DNA from: Nectonema munidae
Taxonomy: Eukaryota > Nematomorpha > Nectonematoida > Nectonematidae
Direction: 5' to 3'
NCBI GenBank assembly: GCA_030549495.1
Contig: JAUIRK010000896.1
Coordinates: 1,037,501-1,101,500, forward strand
DNA length: 64,000 nucleotides
Shown: positions 1 through 13,700 of the stretch, piece by piece
Numbering within the stretch: position 1 is the first letter of the stretch
Layout of the letters: each line of letters starts with the position of its first letter
Notes under the pieces: generated by a model
What the model saw: only the letters and a program-made list of their open reading frames with translations
What the model was told of the DNA's origin: nothing
Database searches by the model: none
Made by a program: the position numbers and the translations under genes

Positions 1-1190
1 AAGTATGGAACCCATTTTTTAAAAGCTGCAATCAGTAGAGACGTATTCATTCTTATTCGTACCTTTATAAGATTTGATTCAATAACTACAAGAAATAGTT
101 CAGATAAATTAGCTCCGATAAGATACTTACAAAATGTTTTCCTCGAAAACTTTCATAAATATTGGTCACCATCTAATTGCGTTACAATTGATGAGCAGCT
201 CGTCAAGTATAGAGGCAGGTCACCTATAAAAGTATACGACCCATCCAAGCCAGGTCGATATGGTATGAAAATTTATCACTGTGTAGACTCGTCCAGTTTT
301 TTTGTTTTTTGTAGCGAAATTTATGAAAGTGGTTTAGTGGACAGGGATCATTTTAAACCCAATAATATAGTAAAAAGATTGGTAAATATTTCTTGCTTAC
401 CGACCGGTATTGGTATTTATGCAGATAGGTTTTTCATGTCCCAGGATTTGTGTAATTGGGCCAAAAATCAAAACTATACCATCTGTGGTACGGTAAGAAG
501 TAATAGAAGGTTCATGCCGCATGTAGTCCGTCCAGCGCATTTAAAAGGTCTGGGTTTGAATGATTGTGAGAGCAGATTTTTGTATTCAGAAACCTCTTCG
601 TTAACAGTTTATATACCGGAAAAACATTCTAAAAAAAACTTCAAACCAGTCTATGTGTTATCTAGTCAACATCTATCACAAATAGATACTTTTGGGCCCA
701 GAAAAAAGCCTCAAACTATTCTAGATTATAATAGGTTTAAATCTGGAGTGGATGTTTTTAACAGAATGGCAAATTACAGCTGTTATAAGTCTTCTAGACG
801 TTGGCCAGTTGCAATTTTTACAAATTTTCTTGATATTGCAGTTAATAATAACTGGGTAATTATGAGAGCTAATGATTCAGATGCATACCCGTCAGTTTCA
901 AGGGAGGAAGAAAATGCTTTATAAAACACCTTTCTCTACTTTTAGCTGAAAAATGCATGTTGATTAGAAGTCAAAGTTCATTTACTCATCTATCTACCAG
1001 AAACTTATTATCTTTTTACGGGTTTTTTGATGTTGACGAGAACCCAACTACATCAGTTCAACGAGGATATTGCTCTTTTATTGATTGTAAGCCAAGAAAA
1101 AGTGGAACACGAAAATGCAGTGTATGTGGAAAATTCATTTGTAAAAGCCATACTTTATTTATGTGTAAAAAGTGCAGAAACACATAATAA
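1..1190 (+). mobile_element. piggyBac-type transposase, 5' end cut by window edge
   Basis: DDE_Tnp_1_7 (piggyBac) transposase. The frame is open from base 1 to 924 and includes VTIDEQLVKYRGRSPIKVYD, YADRFFM and DYNRFKSGVDVFNRM, which hold the three catalytic Asp positions of the family. The C-terminal Cys-rich finger (CSFIDC, CSVCG, CKSH, CKKC) lies at about 1066-1187 in another frame, so a frameshift separates it around 900-925. A polyadenylation-like AATAAA is at about 1251. The transposase N-terminus lies left of the window; I could not identify a terminal repeat downstream. Recently degraded: the catalytic core has no stop. Confidence 0.9.
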
Positions 1191-1259
1191 TTGTAAATAT
1201 TTACGAATTTTTTATTATAATACTTGTGTGTTGTATTTTTATAATAGTTGAATAAATGT

Positions 1260-4200
1260 TAGTTCATTTTTTTTATATATTTGAAAAAAACTAAATATTA
1301 ATCTATGATTAATATGCCTTTTTTGCATATGAAGTAGCGTTTGTTGAAATAATTTAACAAATAATATAATAGATGAATTTAAAAATTTTTCTTAAATATG
1401 TATATCTAATAAGTGTAAACGTTATGGAAGTTCGAATGCAATTTTTATTTTTATTATAGATGACGTTAACTAAAACAAACTCTTTTTTATTATAGATGGC
1501 GTTAATTCTAAAATAAGTTTTTTGATTTTTTTCGTATAAAAAACATGGAAACATATCAAACTGAACAAAAACATTCTTAAAAGGACTTTGATATGCTAAA
1601 GCTTTATTAAAAAAAAGAAATATAATTTTTTTAAAAATTGGAGTAAAACTCCTATTAACCTCAAAAAAAAAGTTTTTCATCTGAGTATTAATTTTAAAAC
1701 TTGAACAATATTTTTTGTAAACTTTCCAATATGTATGATTTTATCAACTTTTAAAGAGACTGTGTAAAAAACTTTTAATACTGGCTATGATAATTTTTTT
1801 GATTCGGAATTAGAAAATAAAAACGTGTTGCTCACAAAATTTTTGAGTTTATAGAAAAAATTTAAAAAAAAATCAAAATAAGAAAGACCAACTAAAAAGA
1901 GTTCGGACGAACTTAAAAAGAAAAAGGACGAACTTAAAGTGAAAATGCTATGTGTAATCACTTGAATCTCATCCTTTTTGCTTTTAATCCTTCTATACAT
2001 CATGTTTCTTTTCGTCTTAATCACATTTTACTTTTCATGTTTAATCATACAAGCGGCTTTATGGCCTTTGGTTATCCACGCGTATACTTAATATCGCTGC
2101 ATGTCTTTTTTGTTGTTATTGTTTGTGATATTTCGTTTTTTCGATGTCTCTTTGTTTTATTTGCAAAATAAACTATTCTTCTTCTTCTCAAAGTAAAAAA
2201 ACTAAAATCTTTCGCCTTATTTTTCAAACTTCAATTTGAATTATTCATTCCATTTAATTTCAAAAAACTCTTCCAAAAAATTTCCTTCTACAGATTCGGC
2301 ATTACATTAATCTCAAGATTTATCACACCTTCTTTTATTTTGAGTTTAAACAAATCCTGAATTCTGAAGAATAAATCTATCAGATGAGATCCATCATAAA
2401 AAAATTGTTTTTGATTCAAATTCTGACTAAATTAAATTCCAATATAAGGGATAAGTTTTTAAGAATATTAGATCTCAGCGAAATATCATAAGCAGGAGAT
2501 GTGGCGACTGTTGAGAATCCCAAAGTTAAAGTATGTATACATTGACGTGGACATTAAGTACTCAAAGAGGAAAAAAGGAGAATAAGAACGTGTGCAAAAG
2601 ACAATTCTTAGGATTCAGCAGCAACTACACACACATTCTAAGCAAACAAGTCTGTGATCAAGCCAGCATGATAACAACACGCGTGAACATTCTCACAATA
2701 CCTGAGTTTTCACTCAACTCTGTCCCAAGGGATAAGCCATATGTGTAATCTCCGAGGATAAATCGACAAAAAATGGATAATGGAAATTACTTTAACTTCC
2801 AGCTTTACTGCTTTCGATAATTCAGAATTGGCATCTTGAGGAATGATGTGTTCTAGACGAAGTAAAATTTTGCGGTTTCCAAGCTTTGAAAGGGTTAAAA
2901 TATGAAGATTCGCTGGAAGCGGATTTCTTAATTTCAGAGAAGAAGAGAGGGGAGAGGAATCCTAAATGAAAAGAAAGTAAGTGTGTGACGAATTTTAAAT
3001 TAAAATTGAGATATAAAAAAACAATATATGCCTAAGTCAAGATGTAAAGTCAAAATCAAGAGTAATGTAAAAATATTGACAACACCAAATAAACATAACG
3101 TATTTAAATAAATGGTGCATACATGTTAAATGGAATATTTTTTGATTCAAGAATGCTAGTTTTATCTGTTATAATTTTAAAATGTTAAACAATTTTCTTT
3201 TTAAAGATAAGAATATATATTTCAATAATATTTGGTAAATTTTTAAATTTAAGGTAACAACTTTTTTATATCAGATCATGTATGCTGCATACGAAGTGGT
3301 CTCCGTGAAGAGAGGACACTATAGTTTTTTAGTACCATTTAACGTAGTTGATATACAGTCAACAAAATTGAAAATCTAATTCTTGTAAAAACATTACATT
3401 AAAAACACATGAAAAGCTCATATATTTTCAAATTTATATTTATTTTTGATATAGTTTACAGGTTTTGAATAAGACGTTTAAATTGAATTTTAATGTCTAA
3501 ACAATCTAGAAAAACCCTTCTATTATCCGACAAAATAGAAAACTTTCTGAAACAAATGGTGGTTCCTGTCGTTCTTAAAAGTTGTCTGATATTTTTAAGG
3601 TTGAGCGTACAAAAATTTTGAAGAATATTGAAAAAAAGGTGAAATTCGACATCGATTTGAAGAAATAGCACCAAGTCATTGCAGATGAATATAAATCAAG
3701 GAAGAGGAAAAGATGTGAAAATAAACTAACATGTAAATGGAGCAAAGATGACAGTGGAAGACGAACTCTCATTGGTGTTTAACTAAAACAAAAACGAGCG
3801 CTGTCTTTTTCTAAATACAGTACAAAATTCGAAAGAAAGATTGCCGCTTTTGACCTATGTAGCATCCTAGAGTCAAGTTCAAATTGGTTTTCAAATTTTA
3901 CATCCACTTTACATCCTCAACCACGGATTTTTTCACGTTAATATCCGCATCCGCAATTTAAAATTAATTTTTATAAATATCTATTGAAACTGCTCGTATT
4001 TTTTTGTCTAAAACTTACAAGATGTTATGTCTTTAAATTCTAGTAAAAATGTAAAAAAAATGATTAAAATAGTAAGATACTGTAAAATATAAAACATAAT
4101 TTTTTAAAAATATTTTATATCTGCATGCGAATAAAAATTTATTTTGGATATCCGCATTCGTATCCGCTAGGATGTCAAATCTAATCTACTATATATAGAT

Positions 4201-4575
4201 TCATATATAGAATCTACTCATTATAGATACATCTCTAGTGTGTAATCGTTTTATTTTACCAATTTAAAAAATTATTCTTTAACTAAAATTTCAAAACATA
4301 ATTTATAAAACGACATCTTCCAACATACTCAATTTTTGATTAAGAAAGGTTTTAAAGTTTGTAAGAAATTATAGCAATAATAGAGTAAAGTTAAGAAAAA
4401 ACTCTAGAAAAGATGGCTTAGAACAAACCATTTGGGATATACCAAAAGAATTTAGGATTCATAAATTGGAAAAATAAATTGTTCGATTGCGCTAACACTA
4501 AATCTAGTGCTCTTATACTAGAACTAATGCCAATTCTACACTAATCGTGACCATGTTAATAGGTTTCCAAAATTT
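1260..4575. other. AT-rich stretch, no gene recognised
   Basis: No coding homology seen on either strand. Around 1950-2190 the sequence resembles the 3' end of a LINE: a GC-richer stretch, then AATAAACTA and a short CTT-repeat run. An ORF at 2533-2748 has no recognisable domain. The remainder is low-complexity AT sequence. Confidence 0.4.
1985..2187 (+). repeat. Possible LINE 3' tail
   Basis: GGCCTTTGG-like text followed by TTTTATTTGCAAAATAAACTA and TTCTTCTTCTTC. Many LINEs end in AATAAACTA plus a short simple repeat. No coding part is attached, so the call rests on the tail alone. Confidence 0.25.
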
Positions 4576-4581
4576 TACACA

Positions 4582-4695
4582 TTAACCGGTTATCGACCTT
4601 ACAAAAATAAAATCGTCTGCATTTATTAATGCCTTTAAATACAAATCTTTTGCTTTACATTAGATATTGTCTGATTAAATTTTTGGTCGTGTTAA
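4582..4695 (+). mobile_element. piggyBac-type MITE, copy 1
   Basis: Starts TTAACCGGTTATCGACC and ends TTGGTCGTGTTAA, an inverted repeat flanked by TTAA. The interior shares ACAAAAATAAAATCGTCTG and ATACAAATCTT with the copies at 13694 and 50531. TTAA targets and CCN-type ends are a piggyBac trait; no coding capacity. Confidence 0.65.
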
Positions 4696-5714
4696 ATTAT
4701 GCAAATTGGGGGAAAAATGTGAATAGTCAAAAGAAGAGGTATAGTGACACACGCATACATTCATAAGCAAAGAGAAGCAAGTATGCCCATAGCACACTCC
4801 CAGAGTCACAAAAGCACAAAAATTGGTCAAAAAGAATTAAAAATTTTAAAGTCCCCATTTGAATTTGTTTAAGCCTTATTTGAGCTTGAAGATGTACAGA
4901 ACTATTGAGCGAACAATTTCACCTCTATAATATTTTTTCAAAGTGAACTGTAGACAACATTACAAATACTGAAGATGAAACATTTCGTTAAATTTAATCA
5001 TGTATTTAGCAAAAAATGGTATTTTGTGTAGAGTATAAAAATGGCATAATATCATATATATAAAAAACCTCTTGAAGACAATTTAACCATTTGGGTAAAT
5101 ATAGGTTAAACTTTTTTTTGTAATTGAAGCATATATATTATGTGGTGAATCAAGGAAAAACACAGAGAAAAAATAAAGCGAAAAAAGAACCTCTTTGATT
5201 TCTTGAGTTGGAAGCGTAAAAATAGGCACAACTTGCAAATAATTCAAAATGCTTTCACTGGATCGATAGTAAAAGCTTTGTTCGCTATTTCCAAAGAACA
5301 ATTTGAGCTTGCCACTCGCAAACAGACCTGTTGAAAAAAGTGTGCATTAACGTACGAAGAAAAGCGACTAAAGAAAGTGATGCAACAAAGCCGGGGTGTA
5401 GTGTCTCCTTTTAAGCAAAATTGTGATTGGTGTATGATAAGAAGAGAAATATCTGAAAAGTTTATCAAAATAGTTTATGAAACATACAGATCAGTGGTTT
5501 CCAAACGTTTATGCCTCTTTCTTCATTGGGAAGATTACATATTTAGATTTTAAACATTTTTTGACTTTAAACAACTTTATAAACTTTTTTGTATTCACAC
5601 AAAAATGCTATTTAAAATATGAATGTTTTAAAAATTATTTTTTATGAATATTAGAAATATATCATACTTTATTTTAAGGAAAAATCAGACACTAGAAAGA
5701 GGTATAATAGCCAA

Positions 5715-7375
5715 ATTTAGCCGCGGTCCCAGGCCCGAGTAAATGTTGAGGGTTGATGTCAGCAACGGCATTCGATCGTAAAACACCCGCTCCAAAAGTC
5801 TTCTATGATATGGCCACAAACATGCATGGACAGCAATCAGGCCTACGAGAAAAGGGAAGGTGCAAAATTTATCATAGAAATTGGAGAGTAGTTTGCTTTT
5901 GATGACGTAGCATTTGCGAATTGCAACGTGGGCTTAGTGTTTGGTAAGGGCATGGAAGTTGTAGTTGAATTCGTGAAATGTAAGATTGCAATTTTTTGTG
6001 TTCAAGAAACGCAGCGGAAAGGCAACGGAGTTAGGTTTGTAGGCTGTAAAGAAGACAGGTACACGTTGTTATCGTCAGGAGATGCTACAGCGTATGGTGT
6101 TGGATTGTTGGCGAGAAAAGACCTGTGTGACAAGGTGCTGGAAGTAAAAAGATTGACAGAAGGCTCATGATTATTGTTATTTTGTTTGCAAAACAGCCTT
6201 ATCAACGCGTATGCTTCACAAGTTGGTTGCGATGAAACCGAGAAAGATCAATTTTATAAAAATCTGGTATATGAAATAGAATGCATTAGAACAAAATAAA
6301 TATTGATAGTGGCCGGTGATTTTAACGGACATGTAGAATCATTTGTGAATGGTTTTGAAGGAATTCACGAAACGAGGGCGGAAGAAAATTGCTGGAGTAT
6401 TGTGCTCAGACAAATCTTGTTGTGAAGACTTGGATTAGGTAAGAAAAGCTACTTTTAGAGCGGCTCGAGCTAAAACTGAGATTTATTTTATGTTAGTGCA
6501 AAATAAATGGCACAAGAAAGTAAAGAATATAAAAGTTATTCCAGGACAACATCAGCATATTATTGTTGTCATGGATGTTACTAAGTTGGCAAAAAGAGTG
6601 CATGTCAAGCATAAAAAATTTGGGAAGTTAAGGGAAAACTTTTTTTGTTTTTATTTATGTTAAAGTTTTTGATATCTTTATATAATCAAAGAAATGAACC
6701 AAATTTGTGGGTTAGATACAAAGAGTGTGCTTTGAAAGCTGCTAAAGAAATATGTGGGGTAAGAAAAGGTAGATCTCGACATGGTGAAACTAGGTGATGG
6801 CAAAAAGATGTTTAGGATGCTATTTGAAAGAGGATAGCTGAAGAATGTAAGGCTTGGTATATTAGAGTTAATAAGTTTGCGAAAAAAGCTGTATCAAAAG
6901 CAATGAAAAAGAAAAAATGCTTCCTTATTTCATAAACTCAGAACTGTAAAGAAAGATTCAAGTAGAGTTTCAGACAGTGCTGTATGAAAAACATGGATGG
7001 CAATATTGTATATTCCAAAGATGAACAAAAAGGAGTTTTGAATGAAAACTGAAGGCCCAATATAATTTTTTATATAGAAGATATTGAGTAGGCCTTGGAA
7101 AGTATGAAAAACAGTAAAGCTAGTGGCCCGTCTGGAATTGAAAAAGAACATCTCGCTGCTTCTCAACATGGGAAAATCTTTCAAATAGCAAATAATATTT
7201 TGAATGGAAGTGACATGCCGGAAAACCGTAGTGTTAGCACGCTTTTTCCAGAAAAAAGGAATGGAATGTAACTCTTACAGAGGTATAATGCTGTTAGAAC
7301 ACAGGATGAAAGTAGTAGAAAAAATGTTGAAACAAAGATTAAGATATCCAAAAATTGATGGCATATTTAAATTCT
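5715..7375 (+). mobile_element. RTE-like LINE, 5' part (endonuclease and start of RT), decayed
   Basis: A non-LTR retrotransposon of the type often annotated as craniofacial-development-protein-2-like. The 5' leader contains CCCAGGCCCGAGTAAATGTT. The endonuclease domain is visible at about 5928-6600: IFCVQETQRKG (metal-binding Glu), GVGLLARKDL, INAYASQVGCD, and IVAGDFNGHV (Asp and Asn of the active site). The RT begins near 6700 and shows YRGIMLLEHRMKVVEKMLK before it stops near 7375. Several stops and frameshifts interrupt the reading frame, so it is dead. The RT continuation is missing here, but a sister copy at 33125 carries that half. Confidence 0.8.
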
Positions 7376-7584
7376 ATATTATTTAAAAATAAAATCAAAT
7401 TTAACTTCACTTCTTAATAATTTCCCAACCTTCAACACATTTTATATAAAATTTTGAATGGGTTTTTAGTCCACTGGTGTGTCCTCAAGCTCAATAACAT
7501 GTTGTCTTGCTAAGCTTAACCATTATGCAGAAATTACTCATTAATCCCTGAATGAGAAAATAAAAAGTATTGTTGAAAGATTAC
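7376..7584. other. Intron-like spacer
   Basis: AT-rich, without recognisable coding sequence; lies 3' of mannosidase exon 14 on the minus strand. Confidence 0.4.
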
Positions 7585-7759
7585 CAGTCAAGTTAACTCC
7601 ATTTTCACTCAGGGATTCACCAACTCCTTTGTGATCGTCAGTGATCGTTCTTCTATGAAGCATGAACTCCAAAGATCCAACGTTCGCATCACGGATGCTG
7701 GAAACACCTTGAGCGCGATCTGTGACCACTGAAAAAACACGAGGATCTACTCCAACGTC
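7585..7759 (-). CDS. Alpha-mannosidase exon 14 ([13 protein letters not shown])
   Basis: Acceptor TTTTTTTCAG, donor GTAATC; 175 nt, leaving one base. Reads [25 protein letters not shown] and [10 protein letters not shown], matching LTVLTDRSQGGSSLRD, SLELMVHRR and GVSEPLMENG. This is the last exon I can recognise; about 150-200 C-terminal residues must be encoded further left or beyond the window. Confidence 0.95.
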
Positions 7760-10700
7760 CTGAAAAAAAGCATTTCTGTGTTAAATCAAAAAGAAAAACT
7801 TTGGTATTTGTTTTCTTTTCATACAAGTAACATTTTTCCGATCGAGTTGTATTGGAAATTGCTTAATAAAATGTTGAAAAAAAGGAGAAAAAAATTGTGA
7901 TAAAAATATATCAATTTAAAAATCAGAGAATGAATAGAACTGATAAAATTGCAATGAACCTATTTCAGTGATTTTTGATGACCCCTCACTAAAGGGAAAG
8001 TGCACAAGGAACTTAAGAAAACGCGGAAATTTCTTAAATTATAATATTCTCCTTAAATTTTATTTTTAAAGATTTTTTTATATTTTCATAAAAATAAAAA
8101 TTACATGTTATTTCACAAATTCTTAGTATAACTTATTTTCTAGGTTAAATTTTTGCTATATTTTTTTTTAATATTTTTTTCAGAACTTTTTAGTCCACAC
8201 GTTTTAACTTGCCTCTGATCATTACCTATCGTTGTGTTGTTCAATTTATTTAAAATGAGTTCAAAAAAAAAGAAATATATTTACAAATATATTCGATTTG
8301 GATCAGTATACTTCTAAAAATGTAGAGCGCAAGCTCCTCAGTGTGTGATATGTTACAAAACTTAAGTAATGATGGAATTCGACCCTCATGCTTGGAGTGC
8401 CACTTGAGAACAACACCTCCTGCTCTTGCAGACAAGCCAGTGGAATTCGTTGAAACAAAATTGCATTCCTTAAAGTAAGCCAAGTTATAAGGTAATGGTA
8501 CATTTCGACAATAAACTTTAAAAGCTATCGATGCTTCGTGTGAGATCGTCATGTGTATTGCAACGAGCAAAATGGGTTATAACATTGGAGAGTCTCTGAT
8601 AAAATCAAGTTTACCCACATATCTCTATTAAATGGTACAATCAAAAGAAGGATCGAGTATTTGTCTCAAGACATCAAAAATCAAATTCTCGACCAAGTAA
8701 AAGATATTTAATTTATGAATTCATCAGATTTAGCAGCTAAATTAATCAAACTTAAGATTCGCTTATGCTGTGAAATTCTTGTGTCGAACATGATATTCAT
8801 AATAACATAGCTTTTTCATCATGATATCGCAACTGCATAGATTGAATAACTTTCTCTTTTGTTTGTTTTTTCCTCAGCACATACAACAAAATATTCACCA
8901 ATCTGTTATTGATAATAAATATTGTATGGTGTAATAACAGCGCATGAAACGTAGCCATCGTATATTCGTTATTTTTCGATATAATAGTAATGTAAAGCAA
9001 TTTCATGAGCCAAAATCAAGTTTTCTATTTTTCGAATTTGGAATTTTATACGCGAAAAAGGGGTAAAAAAAAACTCCTCCCCCCCCTTCCTTCCTTCCTG
9101 GGAGTTATTTTCCTTCCTATATCATCAATCATACAATCGTTATTGTTTTTTTGTCGCGTCGACCTTCTTAAATTTTCACAAATCGTAAATATGATTGCAA
9201 GTTCTGAGGTTGAAAATGTTTCGCCTGAGGGTACTTCATACACTTTTCGTGTTCCAAGATTAAGGGGCAGACCTTCTGCGGTAAATATTAGAAACACTTC
9301 CTCTCATCCTCCTGGTCCGAATTTAGAAGCAAAATTTGGTCTCTTTTTTTTACTCCTGAACTGCTACATAAAATTTATATCAAGACAAAACAATACCTAA
9401 AAAGAAAAATTGACAGCTCTCCAAATGTTTCTGATGATTTGTTAGCCTTCAGTGAAACTTTTAGCATCGATAAACTTTTGGCATATGTAGCGTGCAGATA
9501 TATGGTTGGAATTAACTCTGATCAAAAGATACCCATTGAAAAGCTTTATTTACTTAAAAATCTGGCTCTATTTTCGTGAAAGCTGCTATAAGTAAAAATG
9601 ATTTGAAGTTTATATCAAGATTTTTGCGTTTTGATGATCCTTTCACTCGAAACGCGCAAAGTGATAAAATTGCTCCAGTAAGAGTTTTCAATGACCATTT
9701 TTAGCAACTTTTCGCAAAGTAAGTTTAATTTTATTAGAAATCAGTAAACTGCTTGTAAATTGAATTTTTTTTCTAGATACTGGATACCGCAAGACTATGT
9801 TTGCGTGGATGAACAACTTTTGAGATTCCAAGGAAATTGCCCTATAAAAGTGTACGATCCCAGGAAGGCTCGTAAATGAGGGATCAAGTTTTATCACTTG
9901 AATGACGCCAGAACATTCTACGTTATGTGCCCTGAATTGTATGCTTCAAACTTATATGAAAGATCTTTTTTTCGGGATGTGAAATCGTGAAAATACTCGT
10001 TAGCTTATCCAGAGTGCTCAATGGCAGTGGAATAGTATGCAATCGCTTCTTCATGGATCATGAATTATACGTATGCAGCAAGGAGCGCAATTTATCAGAT
10101 CTAGGCACCCTGACTTCAAACAAACGTTATGTTCCGCCTATTTTCAAGACACAACAACTAAAGATTTTGCGATTGGCAGAGTATGAATCTAGGACTTTGT
10201 ATTCTGAATGTGCCTCCCTGGTAGCCTATGTTTCAAAAATCACGAAACAACAAATTTCAAAGCGGTGCTTCTTATTATGAGTAGCCAACACTACCACGCT
10301 CTTGAGACATTGGGAACAAAACACAAATCAGAATCATTGTTGTGCTACAACTCTTTCAAATCTTTTTTTTTGAGTTGACAAGTCCAATCAGATGATGCGT
10401 GCTTATACAACATACAAAACCTTGAGACGTTGGCATATTGCTGTTTTCAATTAACTATCTTGACATGGCTGCTCTAAACACTTCTGTTATAGTGTTATGG
10501 AATAGCACTCATTACACTACTAGAGAAAGTGGTAGAAAATAATGCATCAAAGAACTTTGTTTTCTTCTTTCAGAAAGTTTCATGAAAGTTCGTGCACAAA
10601 GTGTGAGTATTCTGAGTGAAGTGAGAACGTGACTTCAAAGTTATGGATACCAGAAGGAGTGCTCTAGTACATCTCAACCTAGTAGAGGTAATTGCGTAAT

Positions 10701-13700
10701 TTGTTTTCCAACTAAAGTCAGAAGGATTTTTCAAGCCTGTTCCAAGTGTCATAATAACGTATGCAATGAACATAAAAAGAATGCATGTGACACTTGTTTC
10801 AGTACTTTATGAAATAAATATTCTATGATTTTGAAAATGGTTTGGTTTAGTATATAATATTTTGCTTTTAAAAAAATATAGAAGCTCATTTTGTAGAGTT
10901 TAACTTAAAGAAAAGCTTAAGTCATTCATTATCATTATCATTAATAACAGGTTATTGGTATATCTATAATATAAATATATATATAATATTGGTAAAAGAG
11001 CTTATTTCTAGGAAAAAAATTATTAATTTATAGGACTACTAATTTATAGTACCTAGGTGATCGTACGAGGTTAGGTGTTACTTTTTCAATGCGGCGCTTT
11101 TAAACAAAGTTTGCCAACATCTGGTTTGAAGCCTTATAGGAAAAAAAGAATTTTCAACTACATTTTTTTTACCAATGCTCGATTATCTGAAGTGATTGAC
11201 GTTTGTTGTATTGAACTTTATCATATTACTTATTACAATCCAAACATTTCACTGTTAATTTTGGAATAGAGGAGTTAATATCCACTGTATCGAAGAGGCA
11301 ACAATAGATTTCAGAGTATTTTTAAAGACATCCATCATTACAAATGGTAGGGAAGTATTTTGTGACTTACACAAATGCTATTGATAAAGATAACTGTGGA
11401 AAAAGGAAGTTATAAAAGCAGTAAAAGAATCTGTCTACGAGAAAATTACGAACATAAAAAGAAACGTATGAAAGAAAAAGAATACTTTTATGTAGGCAAA
11501 TGAAGTAACTGGATAATAATTCGAAGAAATGTCGGATCCTTGAAAAGAACGAAAATGAAGCTTCTCATTCATGTGTCTGCCATTTGAGTCGGTGTAGAAA
11601 AGAAAGTCGGTTAGTAAGTCCGTGTCAAAACGCATGATAAAAGCTACTCCACTTTCTAAACAACAAGGAAAAAATTTACTATTCATGCTCAAGATAATGA
11701 ACAATCAATTCAAGATTCATTTTAAAGGTTGGTCAAGAAAGTGCTTAACATTAATTCAAATATTTAAAAAAAAAAGTTCAAAGCGGAGAAGGGGGGTTGT
11801 AAGATAAACTAAAGGAGGGGTGTAGCGGATGGGGTTAGGTAATATGAAAATGAATAAACAGATATTTTCAAATTATTAGAAGCAGGAGTTATTTTCCATA
11901 TTAATTTTCAATAATATACTTAAAAAGTTGATAAATCTTTTTATTTCAAAAAATAATGAGTTTGTTTTGCCTTTAAAAAAGTTATCTTAAAAATATAAGT
12001 CCTTTTTCAACGAAACATTTTTCATAAAACAGAATTTTTAACACTTATTGCGATAATAACCAAACAACAAAGTTCCAAGTGATTTGAGCTGCCATCCTTA
12101 AGACCAAAAGTTAATCAACTTGCGAGATTCATCTCGTGTTTAAATATTAAATTTATTATAATACAATTAAAATTATCGCTAAATCTTAGTATTAAAATGA
12201 TTAACATAATTAAAAAGAAGGCGAGAAAGTTTTTTAAACTAAAAAGAGAGCGTGGAGAAAATTTTTGGGGGGATCACTAGTCAAGGCGGTAAATATGACT
12301 ATGAATATACTTATACACTTACTTTCTTTTTCCTCCCTTCTTTATTCTGTCTATCCCCTAATTGCAAACCCTTTTTTTCATGTCGTTTTCAACTACTTCC
12401 CTTCAACTAATTTTTGGCCTGCTTTACTTTTTAGTCAATGATTTGTTTATCAAAAACATTAGTTATAAGCCTTCTTTGTCTTTCACATTTGTATTGCCAA
12501 GCCATCGAAATCTTTGCTTTTCAATAAATGCCAAAGTAAAAAAACGTGACTCTTTCGTTGCTCAACATTCTTTATGTATAATCTTCTAATGAATTTTTAA
12601 TGGAAATAATAGATGTTCAATCAGATTTAAAATAAATTGTTTTAAAAATTCTCAAGTTAATAGAAGTCGTTGTGAATAGCTCCCAATTTTTGGATGGAAA
12701 TATACATGGGAAGGTCTTTCCAGTAAATTGGCACACATTAGGACTAATTTTTGAAGTCGTGTAACTGATTCACATGTAAATCATCTGCTGTGTCAATTCT
12801 TCTTCCTTGACTTCTGGTTTTGCAAAATAACACAAAATGAACAAAAATTAATGACTATATTACTAATTTATTTTTTTTAATGTTTTTACAATTATTATTA
12901 AAATTATAAAAAAAAAAACAAAAATATTTATATATTTTACGCTTAAATTTTATTTATAATGCAGCCCATAAAAAAAAGCTCCTGCTTACATTTGGCATCG
13001 CCTATTTTTGTGAGCTCCTGCACCAAATTAATTAAATTGAGCTAGTCAATTTTTTAAATAAAGTAAGCCTTGAATTTGAAAAAAATTAATTACTACATAA
13101 AATATTGGGTACTTTCCTGTTATCGCCCCACCACCCATCGCTCTTCTACCACGATAAATATTCTTGTATTGTTTTAACCTAACCTACATTAAACTTACTA
13201 TATATCATTAATCAAAACCTTTTTCATAGAAAAAAAAGCCCATAAATGGAAAATTTAAAGAAATGTGGAACTAATCGAGAGATGCTATCTGGATATTTAG
13301 CTGAGTTTCTTTGGCGTCATTCATCTTCGATTATATATGGTGGTAATATGTTTGATGCGATTCTTTTTGATATGGTTGAATTTTATCCACCTACAGATTA
13401 AAAGATTTTTCACTTGTTTTTTTAAATACATTTGTGTACTTTAATACATGTTTTATAACATTTTGGGGTGGTAGGGCGATAACAGGAAAGTACCAAATAT
13501 TGCTTAGACTTACATTTCTGAAACTGATCTTAACATCTGCTCTATAGAGTTACACACGCAACCGACATTACTTAAAACCTCCCTTAAAAACAAAATTGAT
13601 TAGCCTGTTTTTATCTCTTCTTAGTGCACCATTATTTTTCATCCACTAACTATATACTACAACAAAATCCAAACAACTTTAAGCAAACTAAGAATAACCG

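Noticed and set aside
1354-1680. Minus-strand ORF rich in Phe/Ile/Lys
   Set aside because: Composition equals that of the AT-rich background; no domain.
5083-5468. Minus-strand ORFs tested as C-terminal mannosidase exons
   Set aside because: No alignment to the family's C-terminus in any frame.
8250-8570. Minus-strand ORF with plausible composition ([15 protein letters not shown])
   Set aside because: It is the antisense of a ZBED5-like hAT fragment whose plus strand matches the family.
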